The notes beneath the pieces are model-generated. The model saw nothing but the letters and a program-made list of their open reading frames with translations. It searched no databases and was not told the origin of the DNA. Positions 52,168 to 63,421 of a DNA stretch of 64,000 nucleotides are shown here, piece after piece. Origin of the DNA: Pseudogymnoascus destructans (taxonomy: Eukaryota; Ascomycota; Leotiomycetes; Thelebolales; Thelebolaceae); contig NW_020167528.1 of NCBI RefSeq assembly GCF_001641265.1, forward strand, positions 248,001-312,000, read 5' to 3'. The translations under genes and the position numbers were made by a program. How positions within the stretch are numbered: the stretch's first letter is position 1; each line of letters begins with the position of its first letter.

Positions 52168-55089
52168 ATGCACATCACTTTAGCATATGCCATCGCCTTG
52201 GGCGGCTTCCTCCTCAGCCCAGTTCTTATGAATCTGCTTCCTATTCTCCCAGTTGTGATACCACCTAGATGGCGCTCTGTGCATAAGGGGATTAGGTACC
52301 TAACATATCCTTACTATATCTACCGGCATCGATTTATAGGCCCGTGGACAAGAGCAGACATTATTATCCACCTTGTATACATAGTTGCCAACTCCTTCTG
52401 CCTTGTGTTCCAACCTCCCGTTCCGACCATTATGCAGGCTGGTCTACGAGCTGGTAGCCTCTCACTAATAAACTTGATTCCCTTATTTCTAGGCCCACAT
52501 ATAAGTTTTCTTGCTGATATCTTTGGTGTCTCATTGACTGCATTTCGCGCACTACATCACTCCGCTGGGCTAATGTCATGCGCAATGGTGATTTTCCATG
52601 CAGTTGTCATGGTTCTGTCACCTAGGAGGTTCATATTACGCGGTGTGAAGAGAATTTCTGCAGTAGTTGTAAGTCTGCCTTGATGCTTAAGTGCCGTGTT
52701 GCTTACTGTATGTAATAGGGCGGGTCCTCTCTTGTCTTGATTACTTTACTGTCTTGGTATCCTCTCCACAGGTGGTGTTACGAGATCTTTCTCCAGTTGC
52801 ACCATACACTAGCAGCTGTACTTGTTGTCTCTGCTCTGCTGCATGTCCCGTCAGAATTGGTTCCTAGGATATACATCTACGTCAGCCTAGGGATCTATGC
52901 GACAACCCTAACAGCTGAAGTGCTGCTTTTAGTACGCCGCAATGGAGTATTAAATAGGAATATTCACGAATACTAGGTGGGGAAAATTGCCTAGAGTTGG
53001 AGAGATATTCAAATATCCAGTTGGCGAAAATTCAGATGGTTACAAAAATCCGGTCCAGTTTATAATACACTGCCCGAAGCCATTGCAAATAGATGCGGGA
53101 CAATACATTAATATGTGGGTTGGCTCTCTTGGAATTATGCAGACCCATCCATTTGTAGTAGCCTCCTGGACAGGTAACCAGCAGACAAAGTTAATGCTCA
53201 TCATTGAACCTCGCTGTGGTTGGACTAAACGGCTCCAGTCGAAGGCAATGGATGTGAGCGGCCAGCCATGGGACTAGGAAGGGTCCTATTCACTGGGCCA
53301 CATGGTGCTTTCCATACCAGTGGGAGATTACGAGTACCTCTTTATGGTCGCAAGTGGTTATGGCATTGTAGCACAGTTGCCACTTTTAGAGCGACTGGTA
53401 CACGGTGTACTTGCCCGCGAGCTCGAGCCCTTCGAATTCGCCCTCGTTTGGAATTTGAAGACACAGGTGTGTCTGACTTACAAATTGGTTACTTGTCTAA
53501 CTCTATATAATAGATCTCTACGATGCAGTGGTTCCGATACTTAACTGGGTCTTGTATGAGGCTCAGAAACTAGGCAAGAACTGCGTATGTTTAAAAAGTA
53601 TGCCTATACGTATTGTCTTACTAAGTCTGCTAGGCACTTACAATCTCACTCTACTCAACGCAATTGGTCCTCCTTAATAAACTCAGCCAAAGAGCAATGG
53701 TATATGACACGCATATCCTACTTAAAGGAGCATTCGACGCTGAAATAGCGCCGATGGACGCTAGAAAAATGGGAGAAAATGAAGCCGCACAAATAGCAGC
53801 AGAGAAAAGAGCTCAGGAAATAGGAAGGGGACGAGAAGAAATTATGGAAGAAATTATGAAGAAGAGAGTAGGGAAGGTTGGAAGATGGCAAGGCAACATC
53901 ACGAATGAGGCCTCAAGATGTTCAACAACCAGACGAGAAAAATTGACGAGTTAGAAACCTTACCCCTGTGTACGAAATCACCTAGAATGTGTAATGGTGG
54001 GTGCACCAGATATGAGAATCTAGCCACCCAAGGAAGGGATGAATTTACTAAGACAACACACTGTCTTAGAAAACAGAGCCAAAGGGTCGTAGCTTAGACT
54101 ATTCCACAACGCAGCAATCAGGTGTATGATGTGGTGAAGTGGTTTAGACAAGTTGCAACAAATGTTGAGTCTGAGAACTCAGGGGTAAGTCAGAGGTTAG
54201 CACCTCACTGACTTTTTCAAAAACAGAGAATAACAAGATCAATGCTTGGAAGCTTGGAAAAGACGTAGAAAGTATGTGCTAGTCGATTTACTGTATTGCC
54301 TGCTTGCCCTTTCTTAAGGAAAGGGCAATCCTATTTATGCCAAAGGAGTGTAGTTCTCTCATTTTCCATGACTTTCCATGACTAACCAGGCTTGGTAACT
54401 GTAGTCGACGTAAGAGAATCCCATAGAACCATCTCTTAGGTTCGTAGCCTATAGGAAGTAAAAGGAGGTCCAAGTCAGAGTACCCCTATAGACAAATTAT
54501 GTCATAGACAAATTATGTCATAGACAAAATTATGTCATAACTTAACCAATCTTGTGGGTAACTAAAGAGCGATGACATGTAATGAATCATAGAGGTTTTG
54601 TAGGAGCTTTTAGAGCTATCGTTCATGCTCCTAGGCCTCTAGTTGGTAGAGATATGTCATGTGGTAGTATGAGTGATGTCATGTAATGAATCATAGAGGG
54701 TTGTAGAGATATGCTATGTGGTAATATCGGCCCAGTAACTAAGGAGCGATGACGTGTAATGAATCATAGATGGTTGTAGCAATCGTTGAGTAGTATTGCT
54801 CTTGTTGTTGGTGTGATAAGACAAAATATGTATAGTGACTTGTAGGTTTGAGGAGGAGATTTCCAAGTTTGCTCTTGAGTTTGATAGCAAACTGAGTGCA
54901 ACGAATGTCAGTATGACAGAATGCTTATTACAGGTAAGTCTGCAATGCCATAAGGCAGCTTTTTGCTTACAGCATATAGTATCTGCATCGACAAAGATTT
55001 GCGATGAGCTGAGATTGATTCTACATAGTTCTCTTAGCAAAGACATTACTCTAATGGAGCTAGATTATCAGCCATCAGATAAGAACTAG
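52168..55089 (+). pseudogene. Ferric reductase (FRE family), split by a solo LTR and frameshifted
   Basis: Exon 1 (52168-52668) gives the transmembrane part (ALHHSAGLMSCAMVIFHAVV). A 50-nt intron leads to exon 2 (52719-52973) with LQLHHTLAAVLVVSALLHVP, the haem-binding His segment. A TAG at 52974, a shift near 52985, then LQIDAGQYINMWVGSL and HPFVVASW (FAD part), another stop at 53275 and a shift, and FMVASGYGIVAQLPLL (NADPH part) follow. The last exon continues to about 53989, where LTR-B copy 2 enters; after it TKICDELRLILHSSL and TLMELDYQP end the gene at 55089. FRE genes reduce extracellular Fe(III) at the plasma membrane and are common Starship cargo. Confidence 0.8.
53990..54918 (+). 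mobile_element. Solo LTR, family B, copy 2 (929 bp)
   Basis: TGTAATGGTGGG to CAGTATGACA, flanked by a perfect 5-bp duplication GAATG (53985-53989 and 54919-54923). It is the same LTR as 19734-20610, in the same orientation, with an extra short triplication of an ATTATGTCATAGACAA-type unit near 54500. It sits in the 3' part of the ferric reductase gene. Confidence 0.95.
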
Positions 55090-55281
55090 AGTCTCTGCAA
55101 AATTGTGATCTATATTAGAGTAGGGCTATTTTTGAAGCCGTAAATTCTACAATGAGGAGCCAAAACGGGCTGCGGGCATTAATTAGTAATAATTACCATA
55201 AGACAACTTCAGACTTCCCATTATTTTTAGACTTCTCATTATAATCCCATAATTCCACACCGCTAAAAAACCAAAAGAAAC

Positions 55282-57270
55282 ATGGTATTGGAAGTTGACC
55301 TCGGCTCCGTAGCAGATTATGTGGCACATGTAGAGCTGCGTCCATTAATAGATGCATTTCGCCAGAGAAAGAGAATTGTAATCATTGCGGGAGCTGGAAT
55401 CTCAGCATCCGCAGGAAGTAGGTAGCCCCTCCCTTCTATCTACAGTCACTAATCAATATAGTCGCTACATTCCAAGATTTGCCAGTGAAAGGCAGAGACG
55501 TGTTTAGCATGAACTCATATAATGACGATGCTTCTACAACGCTTCTTAACGAGACAATGTGCAGAATGTACAGCAGTATAAGATCTGCAAACCCAACTCA
55601 GTTTCACCACGTTATTGAAGAGCTTGCTAAAGAAGACCGCTTGCATCGTTTGTACACTCAAAATATTGATGGATTAGACACGCAGCTACCGTCCCTCGGA
55701 ACTAAAATACCACTGCCAGAAACGAAGCCATGGCCGACAACGATTCAGCTACATGGAGACCTAAGGACTGTTAAATGTCAAGGGAATCCAACACATCTAG
55801 GTTCGTTTAACCCAGACTATGACTATGCAGATACGACAGCTATTGCCATGGTTAGTGCCTCAGATCTCAGGTCAAAACCCGATGCGGTGATTGTTGTAGG
55901 AACTGCACTTAAAGTCGAGTCAAGAAGAAAATTTACAATAGATATGTGCGCAGCAGTTCGAAAATGCGGTGGTTTAAGTGCCTGGATTAACCTTGAGCCT
56001 CCTTCACAACCACTTAAATGCTTCAACATAGTCGTAAAAGGCGACTCTGACACAATAGCAATGCATGTGTCTAGCTGGTGGTTGAAGGATTGTCCTAATA
56101 TTATAAGCAACGCAAACATAAAGTACCTACAAGATAAGTACAAGCTGTTCATTGCAAGGTCAACAGAGGAAGCTCGTGGGCTTTTGGAGCAGGACCAGAA
56201 GAGGGATCCGACAGCACTTGGCACGACGCAGAACATACTTCTTGATTCTGGGGAGGCAGCAAAATTGATTACCTTTAAAGCCATCAATCACAATGCTAAG
56301 AAGGCAACTCCAGCGTTACCTCATAAGACCATACGTACACAAGCACCCTCATCTATAGTCCCGCCTAAAACTTCATCTGCATCCTCTATAATCCCACCAT
56401 TATGGCAGTCTACTTCGTCCATAGTCCCTCATTTGTTATTATCTGCATCTCAGAGCCAAGCCGCACAAGCGTCAGCGTCTAACGTCTCACATAAACCAGT
56501 TTCTGCACCCATCGCTTCACTTGCACAAGCATCTGCATCTAACGTCTCACTTATCTCTGCATCCCAGGCCTCACAATTACCGACGTCTGTCTTATCAAGT
56601 GTGCTGCACCCTTTTATGACGACTCCGGCCCATAGTGGTCTAGAGATCGTACCAAAAATTACACCTGGTTGGGAGTTAGAAACCTCAAAGAGGCTAGATA
56701 GTGTTATTGTCCGGGGAATCAAAGTTAAGAACCACCGAAGTTTGTCAGTCCTTACAACAATTACGAACTTAGGTTATGAGGCTAATATAGCTTTGTCACT
56801 TTGGCGTCTAAAACATGGAGAATACCTTGATGATGAGGTTATCAATGCGTATATTGAACTTCTTCAGAGGTCTAATCTCCCTCACGGTCAAGGTATCCAA
56901 ACTTATCTTAAGAATGGTGTTAGAAAGGCCATGGAAACCTTTTATAAAGCTGACGGACACAGGAAAGTATTCTATATTTATTCCTTTTAATGATGCTTTC
57001 CATTGGACTTTTGCTGTTATCAAATCGCAGGAGAAGGGCACCATTGTGCAGTGGGAATACTTTGATAGCCTTGGCGGGAAACCACCCCAAGTATTTTTAG
57101 ACTGGATTGGTAATTGGTTTCCCAAAAAGCAAAGGGTTCCAGCATTACCAAATCCCAAGCAAAACAACGAAGTTGATTGCGGTTTGTTTGTCCTCCTCGG
57201 TATTCGCCTTATGGCTTCAGGGAAGCCACATCTGTCTAACCAGCAGGCCATAGCGCATACCCGAATTTAG
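55282..57270 (+). CDS. Sirtuin (SIR2)-Ulp1 protease fusion protein, 632 aa
   Basis: Exons 55282-55417, 55462-56916 and 56963-57270 join in frame. Intron 1 is 44 nt, intron 2 46 nt (GTGTTA...GCTGAC...ACACAG). The SIR2 part has IIAGAGISASAGIATFQD (GAGIS 37-41), LYTQNIDGLD (111-115), catalytic His143 in QLHGDL and VVGTALKV (about 191-196); the four-Cys zinc site is reduced to one Cys (VKCQGNP). A Ser/Ala/Pro-rich linker (about 290-400) follows. The Ulp1 (C48) part starts YLDDEVINAYIELLQ and has His544 (FHWTFAVI), Asp565 (EYFDSLG), Gln597 and Cys603 (NEVDCGLFVL), a full set. It predicts NAD-dependent deacylation and SUMO/ubiquitin-like cleavage in one protein. Splice sites are inferred from restored sense. 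Confidence 0.75.
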
Positions 57271-57479
57271 GAAGAGAGTCCTAGCAGAGCTCTTAGCTTT
57301 TGGGTGTCGATATCGCCCTGACGTCTTTCATACCATGACGCCCCCCCTTCCCACTCTGTTCAACAAAACGGACCCCTATTTCGTCTCTTCTACCCTGCAG
57401 TAATCAGTTCCGCTTAATCGGATTCCTAAGCAAATTTAGGGTGCAGCGGCTCATCGAAAGGATATTCCTTGTGTCCTCG

Positions 57480-58115
57480 ATCAAGTGATTCATTCCCTTC
57501 TAGCTGAACCGTGCAGTATGAGCCTGAGCCTGACTTCCGCTGCAGCCAATGACCCTCTCTAGCTCGCTAGGACATTCTATGCATCCTTGATCAGCTCGTC
57601 ATTGCAACCCTCATCCAGCTGAACGGTGCAGCATTAATAGGAGCCTAACCTCTCCTCCAGCCAATGACCCCCCGCAGCTCAGCAGGACATCCTTTGCATC
57701 CTTGATCAGCTCGTCAGTATGGCCCTCCAGCTGAACTGTGCAGCATGAATAGGAGCCTGACCTCTCCTCCAGCCAATGACCCCCACAGCTCAGCAGGACA
57801 TCCTTTGCATCCTTGATCAGCTCGTCAGTACGGCCCTCCTCCAGCTGAACGGTGCAGCATGAATAGGAGCCTGACCTCTCCTCCAGCCAATGACCCCCGC
57901 AGCTCAGCAGGACATCCTTTGCATCCTTGATCAGCTCATCAGTACGGCCCTCCTCCAGCTGAACGGTGCAGCATGAATAGGAGCCTGACCTCTCCTCGAT
58001 GACCCCCACAGCTCAGCAGGACATCCTTGCATCCTGATCAGCTTGTCAGCATGGCTCCCCTCCAGCTGAACTGTGCAGCAAGAATCGGAGCCTGACCTCT
58101 CCTCCGGCCAATAAA
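57480..58115. repeat. Minisatellite, about 114-bp unit, 5-6 copies
   Basis: Units recur at about 57544, 57660, 57772, 57886, 57998 and 58107 (GCCAATGACC as marker). On the minus strand 57611-58009 stays open over more than three units because 114 is divisible by three, encoding a 38-residue repeat (LEERSGSYSCCTVQLEEG and so on). Confidence 0.9.
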
Positions 58116-60047
58116 CTTCTCCCCTGCCTCCCCTCCCCTTCAGTAGGACATTCGTCGCATCCTTGACCAGCTCACCATCACGTCTCTTCTCCCGCTAATC
58201 CATGCAGCCGGAGCTGACCAGCTGAATATCAAGCAGCTAGGTCCTGAGACTGGCTCTTTCATTGATGGGTATTTAGGGCCTCTGGAGGTATGTTTTGCCG
58301 GCGTTGGTTTGGACGGGTTGGGGTCATGTTCCTCCCTCGCAGCATCGCCATTCTGCCTTGACGGAGAGTTCAGCTCCTGCGCTTCTCCATCACGTTTTGA
58401 ACGATACGATGATGGTATCTCACTGCCCCCGCTCTAAGCAATGCCATATTGCATATTCTAACAATTTATTGTCGATCTCTCGTAGCCTGAATATATTCAT
58501 GATTACGCTGCGTTTTGAAGCACCTTGCTATTTTGAGTTTGTATCGTATTGCTTCAGTGACTGACCACAGGTGCTTCAGAAAGGAAGCACTTAATGGCGT
58601 TGAGTATGGTATTCTTATGGAAAGTAGAACGGCAGATATTGGCCGTTCAGAGCCATTATTAAAAGAGAGGCAGAAGTGGCGTAAATGGAAATTTCCAATT
58701 TTTGCGGGCAGCGAATACTGCCGAAGAGCATAATGTGGCGGTCATCCGCGCTAATGCAGGCCCGGCTCAGGCTTGCTCAGGCTTGCTCAGCCGGGCTCAG
58801 TCACAGATCAGTCTAGCTCACCCAAAGCTCAGGTTAAAGCAGCAACAGCTCAGGTCCAAAGACGGAAGTGGAAATTGACCATGTCGAGATTCCGGTAGTA
58901 GATTACCTGTATTTATGTTGTCGCGGGGACATACCTTCTGAATGTGAGAGTTGCGACTCAGAGAAATGGGGATGAGGAGACGGAATATCCGTTTGTGTAT
59001 AATTGGAGGATAAGGGGGAAGTTAGAGGAATAGACGGTTTAACTGAGAGCGTGACAACATAGACATTGGGTGTCACTATACGAGAATGTATTCTTTGATT
59101 CACAAGTTGAATTTTTTCTGTTCTTGTTCAATTTTCTCGGCATAATACTTTGTGATTATTAGCAATTTTCTAGGACAATACCAAATCATATAACATGAGC
59201 TTCTTACTTCCAGCACCCCATCTCAAACCAATATACCCCAGTACGTCTTTCAGTGGCTGTATCAGCTTTAAGTTACCATCTGTAAGGGTCGTAAGCCTAA
59301 GGGTCTCACGGGAGTCCAGGGAACCAGGTCAGGAGGCAGGAAGGTATCGTATTCTGTAAGCACAATAGGTCTACGTAGATACATCGACTATTGACTGGAG
59401 GCCTTCTTCCGAGGCCTCCAACCCCTTTTATCTATGCACCTTGTGCCCTATTTTACCGAGCCCTATGGGCTGCTTATGAAAGGGACCTCACGTGGTGGCA
59501 CGTGATGGCCTTCCTTACACCATCCTTGGATACCTTCGCATCATGGAGACAGACGATGGCGGCTTTATATACGCAATGTGAAATAAAAATTGTGGAATTC
59601 TCACTCCGTGCCCAGGATAAGAGGCAGTGATGCCGCCCAGGCCACCAAGCGCCAACCCGGGGCCAAGCCCAGTATCACCCAACTCAGAAGATAAAACTGG
59701 GCACCACTGCTCTGAGACTAGCTCAGAAGCAGAGTTTTTCTGCTATATAAAAGAAGTTACAGTGGCTAGATGAATAAAAACATGCTTTCACAGATCACTG
59801 TTCTGAACCTGGTTGACACGCCCATAATTATCATATTATTGGACAGAGTTGCCAACCCTGCCGAGTCAGTTTTCACACCCCTTGCTCCATGTGCAATCGC
59901 ATGCATCAGGGACGTCAAGATATTAAGTGACGCTTAAATACAGTACTCATTATCCAGTGGCTCAACCTTAGATCCGAATTCCAGGACTTCCAGCATAGCA
60001 CTAGAGTTTCAGTTAGCCCCTGTTCTTTGTATGCATACTCCTGGGAT
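58116..60047. other. Long stretch without a supported gene
   Basis: Only short ORFs without motifs. A GGCTTGCTCA direct repeat lies at about 58770-58790. An LTR-related piece begins at 59591. Confidence 0.35.
59591..59820 (+). repeat. LTR piece related to the copia-2 LTR
   Basis: It starts TGTGGAATTCTCACTCCGTG, as in the copia-2 LTR, contains TATATAAAAG (TATA-like) and a GCTAGATGAAT segment in the same order, and fades near 59820. No duplication or partner was found. Confidence 0.5.
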
Positions 60048-61161
60048 TTACCTTCTGCATATTGCTAGGGAACTATTCGAAAGAGTTTGCAGGGCGTTAT
60101 TTTCACCCTCGAAAGATGCTAAGAACGAGGTTAACGAGTTTAGGATCTGCATTGCCTCCACTCTTCTAAACTCCTGTTGCGATGTACGCTCGTGGATGTG
60201 AGAAAGCACTTGATCTAACAGCAGTGATGAGTAGGCCATCTTAGTGGACGGGTTCATCTGCGCTAAATCTTTAGAGCTCTGATATCTAGGTCAGTTATCT
60301 GTATAAATTATAAAGATGGCTTTATATCAAGCACACTATTGCCGCATACCCCTTTTATCGATCGTCCCAGAGATGCACTGTGTCTAGCGCTACTCTCAAG
60401 AGATGCGTATCTATTAAGTGCCATCCTTAGCTTCAACATTACTTGATGAGCATCACGAGGGGATCCAACCTATTAGTGATAACAACGCCACGCCAGGTCT
60501 GCCGTGCCTCCTCAGCTAAATGCAGATCCGGAAAAGCCCTGGATAGATCCGCAGATGATGCAGCACGCCCCCAGAGCGACCGCTGCCTGGATATTGGCTC
60601 CAGCCGAGATGTATGCTGATGGGTACATCGCATGTCCGATTTCGAATGTCGTCAGCAGTAATCGACCCTGTAGCATTGCCAGAGATTCATCCTTGTCGCC
60701 TTTAGCATACCTACCCAGCTCTTGATCAGAATATACAGACATCATGTCTACAATGACATATCGCCATCCACTGGCATCGCACACACGAGGAATATAGAGA
60801 GAGTTAAGAGACCGAAGCCCGATGGGGCGGCTTCAACACGGAATCTCGATAGTTGCGCATAACAACCCGTCTCCGACACGACCGGCAACCAAGTATGCAC
60901 CCTCCGAAAAAAAATTACAGCCGCCTCTCGTAACCGCAAACCATCGCCAATAACTGAGGATACTTGGGATTTGAGGGTATAGCGTAAATTAGATGACGTC
61001 AAGTCCAATAAATCGGGTACAGGCAGCAGACGTGGAGTCTCCGGATGCGCCGGATGAGAACAGGGTTTATTTAACCTTAATTTATCAGCAACCATGAAGA
61101 CACCCCACATAAAACTAGCGTACCGTTTACAGAGGGAACAGATTGGCAAGAAGTTTATCAC
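60048..61161 (-). pseudogene. Fungal Zn2Cys6-type transcription factor, middle/C-terminal relic
   Basis: Minus-strand frames in order: 61161-60748 (RRVHTWLPVVSETGCY, FGLLTLSIFLVC), 60784-60512 (ESLAMLQGRLLLTTFEIGHA, MYPSAYISAGANIQAAVALG), 60633-60439 (EEARQTWRGVVITNR) and 60257-60048 (SSLLLDQVLSHIHER, RVEAMQILNSLTSFLASF). This is the 'fungal-specific TF' regulatory domain of zinc-cluster proteins. The frames need several shifts and the DNA-binding cluster is not seen. Confidence 0.65.
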
Positions 61162-61233
61162 ATTGCCGCTTCTGTCTACTGCAGCGGAGGCAAGATTGGT
61201 CGGCGCGGGTGGACATAATCGTTGTTGCTGTGG

Positions 61234-61363
61234 GTGCGGGTGCGGATGCGGGTGCGGAGGGGAACACTCTTATAAATCTTACGCCGAATTGATTATTAAA
61301 GATGGGAATGCATAGTTGCTGCCTAATCTAGTTTAGCCTCCGCGTCCGCATCCGCACCCGCAC
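61234..61363. repeat. Inverted GGGTGC-type repeat
   Basis: GGGTGCGGGTGCGGATGCGG (from about 61232) and an inverse copy CGTCCGCATCCGCACCCGCA (61343-61362) enclose about 80 bp, so a long hairpin is possible. It lies between the zinc-cluster relic and the NmrA-like relic. Confidence 0.8.
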
Positions 61364-61468
61364 TGGCTTAGAAATGTGATAATTTATGCATGGTAACTTA
61401 GTTGTAGGGATGGGAAGGTTGAAAATGGTGTGCTCGGGGATTGTGATTGTCCACCCACAACGCAGTCT

Positions 61469-62090
61469 AACACATCTCCAGGCCTCAGGCGACTTAGGCG
61501 CCCCCATCCTCCACGCCCTCATCTCGAGCAACATCTTCAACATAACCGTCCTCACGCGCCACTCATCCCAAGCCCAATCCCCACCCTCCGTCCGCGTCAT
61601 CCGCGTCGACTACGCTCCCATCCCCGACCTCGCCGCTGCTCTAAGCAACCAAGATGCCGTGGTATCAGCCCTTACCAGTGAAGCGATGGAGACGCAAGCC
61701 CTCCTCATCAAGGCCTCTATCGCCGCGGGCGTGAAGCGGTTCATCCCCTCCGAGTTCTCTCCGAACATAGGTAATCCCAAAAGCGCCGCGTTGCCCGTTT
61801 ACCAGTCGAAGATCGAGGTGTATCAGCTCCTCGAGCGACTGGCGAGCGATAATCAGCTGTTCACGTATACGTTGATCCGCAACGGGCCGTTGCTGGATTG
61901 GTGTTTGATGAAGGGGTTCTTTGTCGGTTTTCAGGGGAAGACCACGCCCTTTTACGATGGCGGAGACCGTCCGTTTAGTACGACGACTCCAGCACCTCGA
62001 TGAGACGAGGAACCGCGTGGTGTTTGTCCATGATCTCGTCACTTTGGGGAGGGGTATGGAGGGGAGTTTGAGGAGGTGGATAATCTAATA
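61469..62090 (+). pseudogene. NmrA-like/isoflavone-reductase-type protein, truncated
   Basis: From an acceptor-like CATCTCCAG the frame reads ASGDLGAPILHALISSNIFN, ITVLTRHSSQAQ, DAVVSALTSEAMETQALLIK, ASIAAGVKRFIPSEFSPNIG, NGPLLDWCLMKGFFVGFQGK and FYDGGDRPFSTTTP, a PCBER/NmrA-like NAD(P)-binding reductase. The first exon with the nucleotide-binding Gly motif is not found. Near 61990 a deletion or shift moves to ETRNRVVFVHDLVTLGRGME, ending at 62090. Both ends are therefore damaged. Confidence 0.65.
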
Positions 62091-63420
62091 CTTGGGGTGG
62101 TGGTGTTGAGGTCATGTGCCCATCCAGAACGTAATCACGTGATACAAAGTATCGACATTCTAAGTCACCTGATTATTTACTCGACGGCCCTAATTAATAT
62201 ACTTTGTACGGTGGGCAGCCTCCATGTCCGTACGCCCCCTCTCCCTGCAAGACAGAAGAAAACAGAAGAAAAAGGAAGAGGGTGTGGAGCCAAAACGGTG
62301 ACAATCAGCCGAGGAAACATTTCATTCCTTTTGCCACGATACGGAGTCGCATTTGCGTGGTGCGAGTCATGTCGTATCGCGACCCTGCGTCCATGGCGGG
62401 CGGGCCACATCCATCGCCGTCTCCCTTTCTCCCTTTCCCTTCGTCCGTCCACAGCGTCACACAATCGAAGTTGTATTCTTGGGTTTTCTGGAAGTCGCCG
62501 TGCCCAGCCACTAGAGCGACTGCGCCCACACCTCAGCGGCGTCAGCACGCTCGCACAGGCTACTCAGGGCGCGCTAGCAAGGGTGTACGTGGAGTTTCGC
62601 AGGGTTAGTGGTGTTGGTAGCGTTAGTAGCTTGCTAGACGTCCGCTGTGCACACACCCCTTGCGCGTTCGGGGATGGACTGAGATTAAGCTGCATTTTGA
62701 CAGGCCAGGGAGGGTTATTTTAGGGAGCGTACGTACGTATGCTTCTTTCTTTCTTCTTTCCTTCTGCTTTTGCGCCTGCTGTGGATGATAATGATAATGA
62801 CGCTCAAGGGTCGTCGTTTCAGTATGTAACACACATCCATCCATCCTTCCTCTTCCTGTAATATCAATATTTCCCGCCCGTCCCTACGTCCTCCTCCCCC
62901 CTCCTCCCCCCAAGAACGGTGGCAGGTGAAACTCTGGCACCTCCCCGATGGAGTGCCAGAACGCCAGAACGCCAGAACGCCAGAACGCCAGAACGCCAAA
63001 GCCACGCCAAAACGCCAAAACGCCAATATGCCAATACGCCAAAACGCCAAAACGCCCTACGCCATACGCCAATACGCCAATAAACCCGCCAACACTCTAC
63101 TTACTGCACGTTATTGCAATTAACCAGCCGTACACTTGTTCCCGCCCACTTTATTGCCGTCTCGACCTTGTCGAGTGTCGACATGTGTCTCGCCTTGACT
63201 CGAACATGGTGTGGATGTACGCGCACACAGCTTGCACAGCCACAGCCGCCTGCAAAAGCCCGAGGACACCAAACCAACAAAATAGCCCTAACAGGGAAGT
63301 CAGAAAGGAGCCAGGTGGAGCAGAAAGAGGATATGACAGCAGGGCAGGGGAAAGTACATGGGGATGGTATGTGATATGAGACGGGGGAGGAGACGGAGGA
63401 GGAGACGGGGGAGGAGACGG
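62091..63420. other. Non-coding stretch up to the assembly join
   Basis: No ORF with motifs. It contains the octamer array and, just before the N, a GGAGGAGACGG-type purine repeat (63380-63420). Confidence 0.4.
62954..63085. repeat. Octamer tandem array (AACGCCAG / AACGCCAA)
   Basis: About sixteen units of 7-9 bases around AACGCCA, first with G and then with A at the last position, ending in the variants ATACGCCA and TACGCCAA. The open frames over it are composition artefacts. Confidence 0.9.
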
Positions 63421-63421
63421 N
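63421..63421. other. Single N: assembly join
   Basis: One undetermined base separates a purine repeat from a gypsy integrase frame that starts abruptly. The two sides may not be neighbours in the genome. Confidence 0.8.

Noticed and set aside
55823..56287. 154-aa minus-strand ORF in the sirtuin exon
   Set aside because: Antisense shadow of a well-supported coding exon.
56815..57270. Separate Ulp1-like gene starting at 56815
   Set aside because: Its first 45 residues are out of frame with the Ulp1 motif YLDDEVINAYIEL, which is in the sirtuin frame; splicing of a 46-nt intron joins the two frames, so one gene is the better model.
62715..63072. ORFs made of AFWRSGVLAFWR-type repeats
   Set aside because: They are translations of the octamer array and have no other support.
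62954..63085. Possible CRISPR-like array
   Set aside because: The units are contiguous octamers without unique spacers and the genome is fungal.
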